From Streptomyces sp. NBC_01431 (GTDB lineage: Bacteria > Actinomycetota > Actinomycetes > Streptomycetales > Streptomycetaceae): a stretch of DNA of 64,000 nucleotides. A model generated the notes under the pieces. That model had not been told where the DNA came from and made no database searches. It saw nothing but the letters and a program-made list of their open reading frames with translations. The position numbers and the translations under genes were made by a program. Numbering within the stretch: position 1 is the first letter of the stretch; each line of letters begins with the position of its first letter. Location of the stretch: assembly GCF_036231355.1 (NCBI RefSeq), contig NZ_CP109496.1, positions 6,634,001 through 6,698,000 of the forward strand, written 5' to 3'. Shown here one piece after another: positions 11,350 to 20,258 of the stretch.

Positions 11350-12060
11350 GTGCTGATTGCCGGGTTCCCCGCCGGAGCCTGGGGGACCAACTGCTACCTG
11401 GTCGCCCCCGCCGCAGGCGAGGAATGCGTGATCATCGACCCCGGCCACCAGGCCGCCCAGGGCGTCGAGGAAACGCTGAAGAAGCATCGGCTCAAGCCCG
11501 TCGCCGTCGTCCTCACCCACGGCCACATCGACCACTGCGCCTCGGTCGTCCCGGTCTGCGGAGCCCATGACGTACCCGCCTGGATCCACCCCTCGGACCG
11601 CTACATGATGAGCGACCCGGAGAAGGCTCTCGGCCGGGCCTTCGGCGCGCAGCTCATGGGCGAGCTGACGGTGGGGGAGCCCTCGGACGTCAAGGAGCTG
11701 ACCGACGGCGCCGCCCTGAGGCTCGCGGGCCTGGAGCTCGCCGTGTCGCATGCGCCCGGCCATACCAAGGGGTCGGTGACGTTCGGGCTGCCCGAGGCGG
11801 AGGACATTCCTCCGATCCTGTTCTCGGGCGACCTGCTCTTCGCCGGCTCCGTCGGACGCACCGACCTGCCCGGCGGCAGCCACGCCGAGCTCCTCGAGTC
11901 GCTGGGCCGCGTGTGCCTGCCGCTCGACGACTCGACCGTGGTGCTGTCCGGCCACGGCTCCCAGACGACCATCGGCCAGGAGCGCGCCACCAACCCGTAT
12001 CTGCGGCAGGTGGCGGCCGGCCAGGGAGAGAGCACCGCCTCTCCCCGACGAGGAATGTGA
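11350..12060 (+). CDS. MBL-fold metallo-hydrolase (glyoxalase II-like)
   Basis: This 236-aa metallo-beta-lactamase-fold hydrolase has the metal motif THGHIDH and downstream ligands in [12 protein letters not shown] and [15 protein letters not shown]. This pattern is typical of the glyoxalase II/YcbL group, which hydrolyses thioesters such as S-lactoyl-thiols. The exact substrate cannot be read from sequence. The GTG start at 11350 gives the conserved N terminus [17 protein letters not shown]. It is followed after 14 bases by hisS, and the pair is probably one transcript. Confidence 0.9.
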   Translation: MLIAGFPAGAWGTNCYLVAPAAGEECVIIDPGHQAAQGVEETLKKHRLKPVAVVLTHGHIDHCASVVPVCGAHDVPAWIHPSDRYMMSDPEKALGRAFGAQLMGELTVGEPSDVKELTDGAALRLAGLELAVSHAPGHTKGSVTFGLPEAEDIPPILFSGDLLFAGSVGRTDLPGGSHAELLESLGRVCLPLDDSTVVLSGHGSQTTIGQERATNPYLRQVAAGQGESTASPRRGM

Positions 12061-12074
12061 CGAGAAGCCTTCCC

Positions 12075-13337
12075 ATGAGTACTTTCCAGGCCCCCAAGGG
12101 CACGTACGACCTGATCCCGCCGGACTCGGCGCGCTTCCTCGCCGTGCGCGAGGCCATCTCGGCACCCCTGAAGCGGTCGGGCTACGGCTACATCGAGACC
12201 CCGGGCTTCGAGAACGTCGAGCTCTTCGCACGCGGTGTTGGCGAATCGACCGACATCGTCACGAAGGAGATGTACGCCTTCGAGACCAAGGGCGGCGACA
12301 GGCTCGCGCTGCGCCCCGAGGGCACCGCCTCCGTGCTGCGCGCGGCCCTGGAGGCCAACCTGCACAAGGCGGGCAACCTCCCCGTCAAGCTCTGGTACTC
12401 GGGCTCGTACTACCGCTACGAGCGCCCGCAGAAGGGCCGCTACAGGCACTTCTCGCAGGTCGGTGCCGAGGCGATCGGCGCGGAGGACCCGGCGCTCGAC
12501 GCCGAGCTGATCATCCTGGCGAACGACGCGTACCGCTCGCTGGGGCTGCGCGACTTCCGCATCCTGCTCAACTCGCTCGGCGACAAGGAGTGCCGCCCGG
12601 TCTACCGCGACGCGCTCCAGGACTTCCTGCGCGGGCTCGACCTCGACGAGGACACGCTGCGCCGGGCCGAGATCAACCCGCTGCGGGTCCTCGACGACAA
12701 GCGGGACGCGGTCCAGAAGCAGCTCGTGGGTGCGCCGCTCCTGCGCGACTACCTGTGCGACGCCTGCAAGGCGTACCACGAGGAGGTCCGTGACCTTCTG
12801 ATCGCGCAGGGCGTGGCCTTCGAGGACGACGAGAAACTGGTGCGCGGCCTCGACTACTACACCCGCACGACCTTCGAGTTCGTCCACGACGGTCTGGGCT
12901 CGCAGTCCGCGGTGGGCGGCGGCGGCCGCTACGACGGCCTCTCCGAGATGATCGGCGGCCCCGCGCTGCCGTCGGTGGGCTGGGCCCTCGGCGTCGACCG
13001 CACGGTCCTGGCCCTGGAGGCCGAGGGCATCACCCTCGAACTCCCCTCCACGACCAGCGTGTTCGCGGTTCCGCTCGGCGATGAGGCACGGCGCGTGCTG
13101 TTCGCGAAGGTCGCGGAGCTGCGGCGGGCGGGCATCGCGGCGGACTTCAGCTTCGGCGGGAAGGGCCTGAAGGGCGCGATGAAGAACGCCAACCGCTCGG
13201 GCGCGCGCTTCACCCTGGTCGCGGGCGAGCGCGACCTCGCGGAGGGCGTGGTCCAGCTCAAGGACATGGAGTCCGGGGAACAGGGACCGGTCCCGCTGGA
13301 GGAGATCCTCCCGACCCTGCGGGCTCGCCTGGCCTGA
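12075..13337 (+). CDS. hisS: Histidyl-tRNA synthetase
   Basis: HisS (420 aa) is a class II synthetase that charges tRNA-His. It shows the N-terminal [15 protein letters not shown], motif 2 around [15 protein letters not shown], the histidine signatures [14 protein letters not shown] and GGGGRYDGL, and a C-terminal anticodon-binding domain. The ATG at 12075 gives the family N terminus; earlier in-frame codons lie inside the hydrolase gene. A perfect hairpin terminator follows the stop. Confidence 0.97.
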   Translation: MSTFQAPKGTYDLIPPDSARFLAVREAISAPLKRSGYGYIETPGFENVELFARGVGESTDIVTKEMYAFETKGGDRLALRPEGTASVLRAALEANLHKAGNLPVKLWYSGSYYRYERPQKGRYRHFSQVGAEAIGAEDPALDAELIILANDAYRSLGLRDFRILLNSLGDKECRPVYRDALQDFLRGLDLDEDTLRRAEINPLRVLDDKRDAVQKQLVGAPLLRDYLCDACKAYHEEVRDLLIAQGVAFEDDEKLVRGLDYYTRTTFEFVHDGLGSQSAVGGGGRYDGLSEMIGGPALPSVGWALGVDRTVLALEAEGITLELPSTTSVFAVPLGDEARRVLFAKVAELRRAGIAADFSFGGKGLKGAMKNANRSGARFTLVAGERDLAEGVVQLKDMESGEQGPVPLEEILPTLRARLA

Positions 13338-13347
13338 GGGCCCGAGA

Positions 13348-13389
13348 GCGGGGCGGCACCGGGGGCTGGACCCATCGGTGCCGCCCCGC
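13348..13389 (+). terminator. Terminator of hisS
   Basis: A perfect 14-bp stem, GCGGGGCGGCACCG (13348-13361) with its complement at 13376-13389, encloses a 14-base loop and starts 11 bases after the hisS stop. Confidence 0.8.
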
Positions 13390-13419
13390 GCCGAACAGCC
13401 CGGGTTGCCCCGTGCGTAC

Positions 13420-13449
13420 TTCCTTATGTCCATCTTCCTTATGTCCATC
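13420..13449. repeat. 15-bp perfect tandem duplication upstream of the VKOR gene
   Basis: TTCCTTATGTCCATC occurs twice in direct succession, about 85 bases before the VKOR start. The unit is markedly AT-richer than its surroundings. It may be a duplicated operator or promoter element; no known binding site was recognised. Confidence 0.75.
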
Positions 13450-13533
13450 GAACGGTGGACAGTGCCCGCGGTGCGGCAGAATGAAGCCGTCCAGCAGGCC
13501 GAGCACACGATGACGGGATGACGGAACGGCGCT

Positions 13534-14172
13534 ATGACAACAACAGTTGACGACGTCTCCTCCGGCTCCGACCACCAGGAGGTGAGCACCAAGGGGACGA
13601 TCGGCGGCAGCCGCGCCTTCGCCTGGCTGCTCGTGATCACCGGCGCGGCCGGTGTGCTGGCGGCCTGGGTCATCACGCTCGACAAGTTCAAACTGCTCGA
13701 AGACCCGAACTTCGTGCCGGGATGCAGCCTCAACCCCGTCGTGTCCTGCGGCAACATCATGAAGAGCAGCCAGGCGGCGGCCTTCGGGTTCCCCAACCCG
13801 ATGCTGGGTCTGGTCGCGTACGGCATCGTCATCTGCGTCGGCATGAGCCTGCTCGCGGGCGGCCGCTTCCGCCGCTGGTACTGGCTCACCTTCAACGCGG
13901 GCACGCTCTTCGGCGTCTGCTTCGTCAGCTGGCTCCAGTTCGAGTCGCTGTACCGGATCAACTCGCTGTGCCTGTGGTGCTGCCTGGCCTGGGTCGCCAC
14001 CATCTTCATGTTCTGGTACGTGACGTCCTTCAACCTCCGCAAGGGCCTGCTCCCCGCGCCGCGCTGGGCGAAGAACTTCCTGTCCGAGTTCACGTGGGTG
14101 CTGCCGGTGCTGCACATCGGGGTCATCGGGATGCTGATCCTGACCCGCTGGTGGGACTTCTGGACCAGCTGA
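13534..14172 (+). CDS. Vitamin K epoxide reductase (VKOR) family protein
   Basis: This 212-aa integral membrane protein has about five hydrophobic helices. It carries both VKOR cysteine pairs: C64 and C72 in the extracytoplasmic loop ([12 protein letters not shown]) and the CLWC redox pair C146-C149. Actinobacterial VKORs reoxidise DsbA-like thiol oxidases, feeding electrons to quinones, so a role in disulfide formation of exported proteins is likely. No thioredoxin-like partner is adjacent. The ~30-residue N-terminal extension before the first helix is hydrophilic. Confidence 0.93.
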   Translation: MTTTVDDVSSGSDHQEVSTKGTIGGSRAFAWLLVITGAAGVLAAWVITLDKFKLLEDPNFVPGCSLNPVVSCGNIMKSSQAAAFGFPNPMLGLVAYGIVICVGMSLLAGGRFRRWYWLTFNAGTLFGVCFVSWLQFESLYRINSLCLWCCLAWVATIFMFWYVTSFNLRKGLLPAPRWAKNFLSEFTWVLPVLHIGVIGMLILTRWWDFWTS

Positions 14173-14228
14173 CCGGCGTTTTCGCAGGTCAGGCTGGATT
14201 GTCAGAGGCGTGCCATAGGCTCGTGGAC

Positions 14229-15584
14229 GTGGAACCCGACTTGTTCACCGCAGCCGCAGAGGACCGCCAGGAGAAAGACCCGGCGGGCAGCCCCCTCGCC
14301 GTCAGGATGCGCCCGCGCGTCCTGGACGAGGTGGTCGGCCAGCAGCACCTCCTGAAACAGGGCTCGCCGCTGCGGCGCCTGGTGGGGGAGGGTGCGGGTG
14401 GACCCGCCGGGCCGTCGTCGGTCATCCTGTGGGGCCCGCCGGGCACCGGGAAGACGACGCTCGCCTACGTGGTGTCGAAGGCCACGAACAAGCGGTTCGT
14501 GGAGCTATCCGCCATCACCGCCGGGGTGAAGGAGGTGCGCGCGGTCATCGACGGCGCGCGCCGGGCGATCGGCGGCTTCGGCAAGGAGACGGTCCTCTTC
14601 CTGGACGAGATCCACCGCTTCTCCAAGGCCCAGCAGGACTCGCTGCTCCCGGCGGTCGAGAACCGCTGGGTCACGCTGATCGCGGCGACCACGGAGAACC
14701 CGTACTTCTCGGTGATCTCCCCCCTCCTGTCCCGCTCCCTCCTGCTCACCCTCGAACCGCTCACGGACGACGATCTGCGGGCCCTGGTGCGGCGGGCGCT
14801 CACCGAGGAGCGGGGTCTTGGCGGAGCGGTCACTCTGCCCTCCGACGCGGAAGCGCACCTGCTGCGCATCGCGGGCGGCGACGCGCGCCGGGCGCTGACC
14901 GCGCTGGAAGCCGCGGCCGGATCGGCCATCGCCAAGTCCGAGCAGGAGATCACCCTCCAGACCGTCGAGGAGACCGTCGACCGCGCGGCGGTCAAGTACG
15001 ACAAGGGCGGCGACCAGCACTACGACGTCGCCAGCGCCCTGATCAAGTCCATCCGCGGCTCCGACGTCGACGCGGCGCTGCACTACCTGGCCCGGATGAT
15101 CGAAGCGGGCGAGGACCCCCGCTTCATCGCACGGCGACTGATCATCTCCGCGAGCGAGGACATCGGTCTGGCCGATCCGACCGCGCTGCCGACGGCGGTG
15201 GCCGCGGCCCAGGCGGTCGCCCTGATCGGCTTCCCCGAGGCCGCCCTGACGCTGAGCCACGCCACGATCGCGCTGGCGCTCGCCCCGAAGTCCAACTCCG
15301 CGACGACTGCGATCGCCGCCGCGATGGAGGACGTACGCAAAGGGCTGGCGGGCCCCGTCCCGCCGCACCTGCGCGACGGCCACTACAAGGGCGCGGCCAA
15401 ACTGGGGCACGCGCAGGGGTACGTCTATCCGCACGACGTGCCCGGCGCGATCGCCGCCCAGCAGTACGCCCCGGACGCCGTGGCGGACCGGCGCTACTAC
15501 GAACCCACGCGCTACGGAGCGGAGGCGCGCTACGCGGACGTGGTGGAAAAGGTCCGCGAGCGCCTGGGCCGAGACCCGGAGTAG
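14229..15584 (+). CDS. rarA: Replication-associated recombination protein RarA (MgsA), AAA+ ATPase
   Basis: This 451-aa member of the clamp-loader AAA+ family acts at stalled forks. Walker A is [12 protein letters not shown], Walker B is [10 protein letters not shown], and sensor 1 is [10 protein letters not shown]. The C-terminal tetramerisation part includes [16 protein letters not shown] and [11 protein letters not shown]. The start is uncertain: GTG 14229 (MEPDLF) gives a typical length, and GTG 14223 is an alternative. No strong ribosome site is seen for either. The gap after the VKOR gene is only 56 bases, so co-transcription is possible. Confidence 0.92.
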   Translation: MEPDLFTAAAEDRQEKDPAGSPLAVRMRPRVLDEVVGQQHLLKQGSPLRRLVGEGAGGPAGPSSVILWGPPGTGKTTLAYVVSKATNKRFVELSAITAGVKEVRAVIDGARRAIGGFGKETVLFLDEIHRFSKAQQDSLLPAVENRWVTLIAATTENPYFSVISPLLSRSLLLTLEPLTDDDLRALVRRALTEERGLGGAVTLPSDAEAHLLRIAGGDARRALTALEAAAGSAIAKSEQEITLQTVEETVDRAAVKYDKGGDQHYDVASALIKSIRGSDVDAALHYLARMIEAGEDPRFIARRLIISASEDIGLADPTALPTAVAAAQAVALIGFPEAALTLSHATIALALAPKSNSATTAIAAAMEDVRKGLAGPVPPHLRDGHYKGAAKLGHAQGYVYPHDVPGAIAAQQYAPDAVADRRYYEPTRYGAEARYADVVEKVRERLGRDPE

Positions 15585-15609
15585 CCCCGAGCCCCGCGGG
15601 GAGCCCTGT

Positions 15610-16464
15610 CTAGCGGGCCGCGGCGGCGAAGAGCCGCCGCATCGCGCGCCGCAGGGCGGCGAGGTCGCCCACCGGCTCCGGGAAGTCGAAGCGCGCGTCG
15701 AAGGTGTGGCCGTCGACCCCGGTGAACCGCACCCGCAGCCCGAACCGGTCGAGCGCCAGCGGTGTGACCCGTGCCATACCCTCCCGCTCGACCACCGTGC
15801 ACAGCGTCCGCACCTGCTGGCCATGGGCCGAGTCGAGGTGCTGGAGCAGCTCGCTCTCGTGGCGTACGAACGGATCAGGCTCGGCCAGGGCGAACTCCTC
15901 GGCCTCCACCGCGCTCGCGCCCCACAGGTCGTCCACGTACGCGTCGCCGATCTCCAGGCGGAGCATCGTGCGGCCGGGCCCCGCCTGGCCGGGCACCCGG
16001 GTCAGCCAGCCGGAGATCCAGGCGCGGCCCCGGATACGGTGGGGGACGGACACCGGAGCCACGTCCGTGATCTCCACGACGGCCGGGACGTCGTCGTCCT
16101 GCGCGTGTGTGGCGGCCCTTACGGCCGGGGAGTCGGCCGGGAAGACCATGAATAGGTCGCCGTCCGGGCCGACGCCGCGGACATCGGCCGCCACCGGCTC
16201 GGGACGGGCTCCGGCAAGGCCGGGAATGACCAGCGCCGCCGAGCAGGTACTATGTACGAGAGTTCGTGTGCGCTCGGCTGCTGACGGCATCCGTGCGATT
16301 TCAAGTCCGCTGGGACGCGGCTGACCACGATCTGATCGGACCTCCGTCACGTGCCCGGCCCCATGCTTCAACTGGGGGCCGGTGGAGTCGACTTCTCCTG
16401 TGGGAGCAGAGTCGGCCTTCTTCGTGCTGTCCGTGATGTGACTGGTGTTCCCCGGACGCGACAT
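15610..16464 (-). CDS. DUF2470 / split-barrel protein, probable iron-regulated haem-utilisation-type protein
   Basis: This 284-aa protein has a central region like the FMN-binding/PNPOx split barrel and a C-terminal DUF2470 domain (from about ESELLQHLDSAHG to the end). That combination is found in haem-iron utilisation (HugZ-like) proteins. The ATG at 16464 has AGGAG with 5-base spacing; an internal ATG at 16290 (MPSAAERT) starts closer to the conserved domain and is an alternative, because the first ~58 residues are low-complexity. An iron-box-like operator lies 15-33 bases upstream, suggesting repression by a DmdR/IdeR-type regulator. Enzymatic activity is not shown by sequence alone. Confidence 0.8.
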   Translation of the reverse strand: MSRPGNTSHITDSTKKADSAPTGEVDSTGPQLKHGAGHVTEVRSDRGQPRPSGLEIARMPSAAERTRTLVHSTCSAALVIPGLAGARPEPVAADVRGVGPDGDLFMVFPADSPAVRAATHAQDDDVPAVVEITDVAPVSVPHRIRGRAWISGWLTRVPGQAGPGRTMLRLEIGDAYVDDLWGASAVEAEEFALAEPDPFVRHESELLQHLDSAHGQQVRTLCTVVEREGMARVTPLALDRFGLRVRFTGVDGHTFDARFDFPEPVGDLAALRRAMRRLFAAAAR

Positions 16465-16478
16465 GCGATCTCCTTGAG

Positions 16479-16497
16479 TAAGGTGAGCCTAACCTAA
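16479..16497 (-). promoter_or_regulatory. Iron box (DmdR/IdeR/DtxR-type operator)
   Basis: TAAGGTGAGCCTAACCTAA on the plus strand matches the 19-bp actinobacterial iron-box consensus TTAGGTGAGCCTAACCTAA at 18 of 19 positions. It lies between the divergent DUF2470 and rpsD starts and overlaps where the DUF2470 promoter must be. The match is read by eye from the known consensus. Confidence 0.8.
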
Positions 16498-16521
16498 CCC
16501 AACCATGGAGGTTTGGAGAAC

Positions 16522-17136
16522 GTGCCTAACCAGTCGCGTCCCAAGGTCAAGAAGTCTCGTGCGCTCGGCATCGCGCTGACGCCGAAGGCCGTCAAGTACT
16601 TCGAGGCCCGCCCCTACCCGCCGGGCGAGCACGGCCGTGGCCGCAAGCAGAACTCGGACTACAAGGTCCGTCTGCTCGAGAAGCAGCGTCTGCGCGCCCA
16701 GTACGACATCAGCGAGCGCCAGATGGCGCGTGCCTACGACCGCGCCAAGAAGGCCGAAGGCAAGACGGGCGAGGCGCTGGTCGTCGAGCTCGAGCGTCGC
16801 CTCGACGCCCTGGTTCTGCGTTCGGGCATCGCCCGCACCATCTACCAGGCCCGCCAGATGGTCGTGCACGGTCACATCCAGGTCAACGGTGGCAAGGTCG
16901 ACAAGCCGTCGTTCCGTGTCCGTCCGGACGACGTCGTGACCGTCCGCGAGCGCAGCCGCGAGAAGGTCCCCTTCCAGGTCGCCCGCGAGGGTGGCTACGC
17001 CGGCGAGGGCGAGACCCCGCGCTACCTCCAGGTGAACCTGAAGGCCCTGGCCTTCCGCCTGGACCGCGACCCGAACCGCAAGGAAATCCCGGTCATCTGC
17101 GACGAGCAGCTCGTCGTCGAGTACTACGCCCGCTGA
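16522..17136 (+). CDS. rpsD: 30S ribosomal protein S4, zinc-free form
   Basis: S4 (204 aa) is a primary 16S rRNA-binding protein of the small subunit. The N terminus [19 protein letters not shown] lacks the Cys residues of zinc-binding S4 proteins, so this is the C-minus form. The S4 RNA-binding domain begins near [20 protein letters not shown]. The GTG at 16522 is preferred over an ATG/GTG region nine bases earlier because it gives the conserved VPNQSRPKV start and has GGAGGT upstream. It ends before a strong hairpin located in the 3' end of the converging gene. Confidence 0.96.
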   Translation: MPNQSRPKVKKSRALGIALTPKAVKYFEARPYPPGEHGRGRKQNSDYKVRLLEKQRLRAQYDISERQMARAYDRAKKAEGKTGEALVVELERRLDALVLRSGIARTIYQARQMVVHGHIQVNGGKVDKPSFRVRPDDVVTVRERSREKVPFQVAREGGYAGEGETPRYLQVNLKALAFRLDRDPNRKEIPVICDEQLVVEYYAR

Positions 17137-17165
17137 TCCGGACGTAGCACCGGAGCCTCAGCGCT

Positions 17166-19322
17166 TCAGCCCGCCGTCCCCCGCTCCGCACGGAGCGGGA
17201 GGCGGCGGGCTTCCGCATGTCCGGACCCTTCGCGCCGCTGCGCTGGGGAGGCCGGCGTCTCGCGTGCCGGGGTCAACTCCCGTACGCCGTCGCCCTCGTG
17301 GCCGCCGCCAAGGGCGCGCGCCACCGCCTGCGCCGCGTCGAGCCGGGCGCCGCGCCGCCGGTGTTCCAGGTACCCGGTGTCCCCGAGCCGCTCCCTGGTC
17401 CGCTCCTCGCACAGTACGTGCGCCGCGTAGAAGTACGCCGAGCCGAACAGGGGCAGGCCCACCGATGGCCAGATCCGCTCGGCGGCCCCTTGCAGCACGG
17501 CCGCCTCCACCGGGTCCCCGTCGTCCACCGCGATGAGCGCCAGCATCTCCAGGGTGAGCACCGTGCCCACCAGATCGTGGAAGGCGTGGTTGGTGGCGAG
17601 GGTCTCACGGAGCAGCTCGCGCGCGCGGCGCCGGTCGCCGCCGTGCCAGGCCGCGTACGCCAGGACGTACAGCGCATAGCCGCGCGCCCAGCGCTCGCCG
17701 TGGTCCTCGCAGACCTCCACGACCTGCTCGCAGAGGGACACAGCTTCGTCGAGCCGGCCGCGGAAGCCCACCGCCATCGCCAGCTCGATGCGGCACATCA
17801 GGACATTGCTGTTGAGCTCGCCGGCCTCCTCGTAACCGGCCAGCGCCGAACCGAGCAGCTCCTCGGCGCGCGCCATGTCGTCGGTGACCAGGGACAGACA
17901 GCCGGTGCGGTGCACCGCGTACGCCGTGGCCACCGCGTCGCCGCACCCCTCGGCCTGCTCGCGGCACTCGTGCAGCGCCGCGATCGCCGCCACCGCGTCG
18001 CCCTGCAACACCGCGACATAGCCGAGCACCCACAGCGCCCTGAGGCGGGAACTGCCGTGCTCGCCCTCGGCCTCCAGGACGTGCGCGAGCCAGTGCCGCC
18101 CCTCGGCGAGCCGCCCGCAGCCGACCCAGTAGAACCAGAGCGTCCCCGCCAGGTACTGCGCCAGGTGGGCGTCCCGCGCGGACTGGAGCGAGAACTCCAT
18201 CGCGGCCCGCAGGTTGGGGAGTTCGCCCTCCACGCGCGCCGCGACCTCCGCCTGCCGGGGGCTGAACCAGTCCAGCTCGCACCAGGTGGCGAGGCCCAGG
18301 TACCAGTCGCGGTGGCGTCGGTGCAGGCGGACCGCGTCGCCCGACGCCGCCAGCCACTCGGCGCCGTACTCGCGCACCGTGTCGAGCAGCCGGTAGCGGA
18401 CGCCGCCCGCGGTGTCCTCGCGCACCACCACCGACTGGTCGAGGAGCTCGCCGAGCACGTCGAGCACCGCCTCCTGCGGCAGATCCGGACCCACGCAGAT
18501 GTACTCGACGGCCTCCAGGTCGAAGGGCCCGGCGAAGACCGAAAGCCGCGCCCACAGCAGCCGCTGGGCCGTCGTGCACAGCTCGTGGCTCCAGCCGATG
18601 GTCGTCCGCAGCGTCTGGTGGCGCGGCAGCGCACCCCGCCCGCCGCCGGTCAGCAGCTGGAACCGGTCGTCGATGCGGCGCAGCAACTGCTCCACCGAGA
18701 GCGCGCCGAGCCGTCCGGCGGCCAGCTCAAGCGCCAGCGGGATCCCGTCCAGGCGCCGGCACAGCTCCGCGGCCGCCGTCTCGTGCCCGTCGACCGGTCG
18801 CTCGCCCGCCCGCTCGCAGAAGAGTCGCAGCGCGTCCTGTCCGTTCAGCGGCGCCAGCGTCAGCACCCGCTCGCCGTCGATCCTCAGCGGCAGCCGCCCC
18901 GCCGCGAGCACCCGCAGTCCGGGCGCGCCCCGCAGCAGCTCCCGCACGAGCTCGGCACAGGCGTCCACCAACTGCTCGAACCCGTCGACGATCAGCAGCA
19001 GTTGACGCCTGGCCAGATGGTCGAGCAGCGCCTGGCGCGGCGCCCGCGCGGTGTGGTCGGTCAGGCCGAGCGCCTCCACGACGGCGTGGTCGAGCAGGCC
19101 GGGATCGGTCAGCGCGGCCAGTTCCACCAGCCGCACACCGTCGCAGTACCGTTCCTGCTCGGCCAGGCCCGCTGCGGCCCGCAGCACGAAGCGCGTCTTG
19201 CCGACCCCGCCGACGCCCGTCACGGTGACCATGCGCGCATCGCGGAGCAGATCGTCCAGTTGGGCCAGTTCACGGTCTCGGCCGACGAAGCGGTTCAACT
19301 CTGCGGGCAGATGGGAGCGCAT
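17166..19322 (-). CDS. STAND-type NTPase with TPR-like helical repeats, no visible DNA-binding domain
   Basis: This 718-aa protein starts with an NB-ARC-like domain: LNRFVGRDRELAQLDDLL, Walker A GVGGVGKT (G36-T43), LLLIVDGFEQL as Walker B, and IPLALELAAGRLGAL (the GxP-like region). A helical TPR-like C-terminal half follows. It resembles the ATPase/TPR part of AfsR and LuxR-type LAL regulators but has neither an N-terminal SARP domain nor a C-terminal LuxR helix-turn-helix. The last ~25 residues are encoded by the hairpin that terminates rpsD. The ATG at 19322 gives the start used by related proteins. The target is unknown. Confidence 0.85.
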   Translation of the reverse strand: MRSHLPAELNRFVGRDRELAQLDDLLRDARMVTVTGVGGVGKTRFVLRAAAGLAEQERYCDGVRLVELAALTDPGLLDHAVVEALGLTDHTARAPRQALLDHLARRQLLLIVDGFEQLVDACAELVRELLRGAPGLRVLAAGRLPLRIDGERVLTLAPLNGQDALRLFCERAGERPVDGHETAAAELCRRLDGIPLALELAAGRLGALSVEQLLRRIDDRFQLLTGGGRGALPRHQTLRTTIGWSHELCTTAQRLLWARLSVFAGPFDLEAVEYICVGPDLPQEAVLDVLGELLDQSVVVREDTAGGVRYRLLDTVREYGAEWLAASGDAVRLHRRHRDWYLGLATWCELDWFSPRQAEVAARVEGELPNLRAAMEFSLQSARDAHLAQYLAGTLWFYWVGCGRLAEGRHWLAHVLEAEGEHGSSRLRALWVLGYVAVLQGDAVAAIAALHECREQAEGCGDAVATAYAVHRTGCLSLVTDDMARAEELLGSALAGYEEAGELNSNVLMCRIELAMAVGFRGRLDEAVSLCEQVVEVCEDHGERWARGYALYVLAYAAWHGGDRRRARELLRETLATNHAFHDLVGTVLTLEMLALIAVDDGDPVEAAVLQGAAERIWPSVGLPLFGSAYFYAAHVLCEERTRERLGDTGYLEHRRRGARLDAAQAVARALGGGHEGDGVRELTPARETPASPAQRREGSGHAEARRLPLRAERGTAG
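17168..17211 (+). terminator. Terminator of rpsD inside the 3' end of the converging gene
   Basis: A 21-base arm (17168-17188) pairs with 17191-17211, with one G-T pair and one mismatch, separated by two bases. It starts 31 bases after the rpsD stop and overlaps the last codons of the opposite-strand gene, so it is coding on one strand and a terminator on the other. Confidence 0.75.
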
Positions 19323-19480
19323 GGAACACGCAGCGTACTCAGGGGCATGCGCTGCGTACAATCCGCTTGCCCAAGCCCGCTCGCGGCGGCCCGGAATGCG
19401 GTACGGGAAGCCACCCCCGGCGCGATAGGGTCGGAGGACGACTTTTTTCGGGTTCCGACGGGTTGCGGGGAGCGGTGCAA

Positions 19481-19921
19481 GTGTCCGGTGGAGAGGTGGC
19501 CGGGATCCTGGTGGCCGTCTTCTGGGCGATCCTGGTGTCCTTCCTCGCGGTCGTTCTCGTGAGGCTGGCCCAGACGCTGAAGGCGACGACCAAACTGGTC
19601 GCGGACGTGACCGACCAGGCCGTCCCGCTGCTCGCGGACGCCTCATCGGCGGTGCGCTCGGCGCAGACCCAGCTGGACCGGGTCGACGCGATCGCCTCCG
19701 ACGTCCAGGAAGTCACCTCCAACGCGTCCGCGCTCTCCACCACCGTCGCCTCCACCTTCGGCGGACCGCTGGTGAAGGTGGCGGCCTTCGGGTACGGCGT
19801 GCGCCGGGCCCTCGGGCGCAAGGGCGCCGCACCGGCCGATGTGCCCGCCCGGGAGAGCCGACGTAACGTGATCGTCGGGCGGACCGTGCCGGCCGCGCGG
19901 CGCTCGAAGCGAAAGGGCTGA
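19481..19921 (+). CDS. DUF948 membrane-anchored coiled-coil protein
   Basis: This 146-aa protein begins with one membrane helix (EVAGILVAVFWAILVSFLAVVLV) followed by a helical stretch rich in alternating Val/Ala/Ser (VADVTDQAVPLLADASSAV), as in the DUF948 family. The GTG at 19481, with GGGGAG upstream, gives the normal N terminus. Earlier in-frame codons would add a hydrophilic extension. It is the first gene of a tight run ending in ruvX. The family has no established molecular function. Confidence 0.85.
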   Translation: MSGGEVAGILVAVFWAILVSFLAVVLVRLAQTLKATTKLVADVTDQAVPLLADASSAVRSAQTQLDRVDAIASDVQEVTSNASALSTTVASTFGGPLVKVAAFGYGVRRALGRKGAAPADVPARESRRNVIVGRTVPAARRSKRKG

Positions 19922-19928
19922 CGCTGCG

Positions 19929-20258
19929 ATGTTCCGCCGTACGTTCTGGTTCACCGCGGGCGCTGCCGCCGGAGTCTGGGCCACCACCAAGGTCAACCGG
20001 AAGCTGAAGCAACTGACCCCGGAGAGCCTGGCCGCGCGCACCGCCGACAAGGCGGTCGAGGCCGGCCACCGGCTCAAGGACCTCGCCCTCGACATCAAGT
20101 CCGGCATGGCGCAGCGCGAGGCCGAACTCAACGACGTCCTGGGCATCGGCGAGAGCGGGTCGCCGCGCGAACTCCCGGCGCAGCGCCGCCTCGTCGCCAT
20201 CGAGACCACACAACAGCAGTACACCAAGCATTCGTACAACCGGAATGAGGACCACTGA
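19929..20258 (+). CDS. Small membrane-associated protein (DUF6167-like)
   Basis: This 109-aa protein starts [22 protein letters not shown], a short hydrophobic segment after basic residues, followed by an amphipathic helical, charged region ([21 protein letters not shown]). It starts seven bases after the DUF948 gene, and its stop overlaps the alaS start by one base (TGATG). The constant placement in front of alaS in streptomycetes suggests co-expression, but nothing in the sequence gives its function. Confidence 0.85.
   Translation: MFRRTFWFTAGAAAGVWATTKVNRKLKQLTPESLAARTADKAVEAGHRLKDLALDIKSGMAQREAELNDVLGIGESGSPRELPAQRRLVAIETTQQQYTKHSYNRNEDH

Noticed and set aside
11601-14126. An 841-codon open frame on the minus strand across the hydrolase, hisS and VKOR genes.
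   Set aside because: It is antisense to three well-supported genes and has no recognisable domain; long antisense frames are expected at this GC content.
17158-17412. A frameshifted LuxR helix-turn-helix at the end of the STAND gene, suggested by RELTPARE.
   Set aside because: The other frames in this stretch do not contain a LuxR-type continuation.
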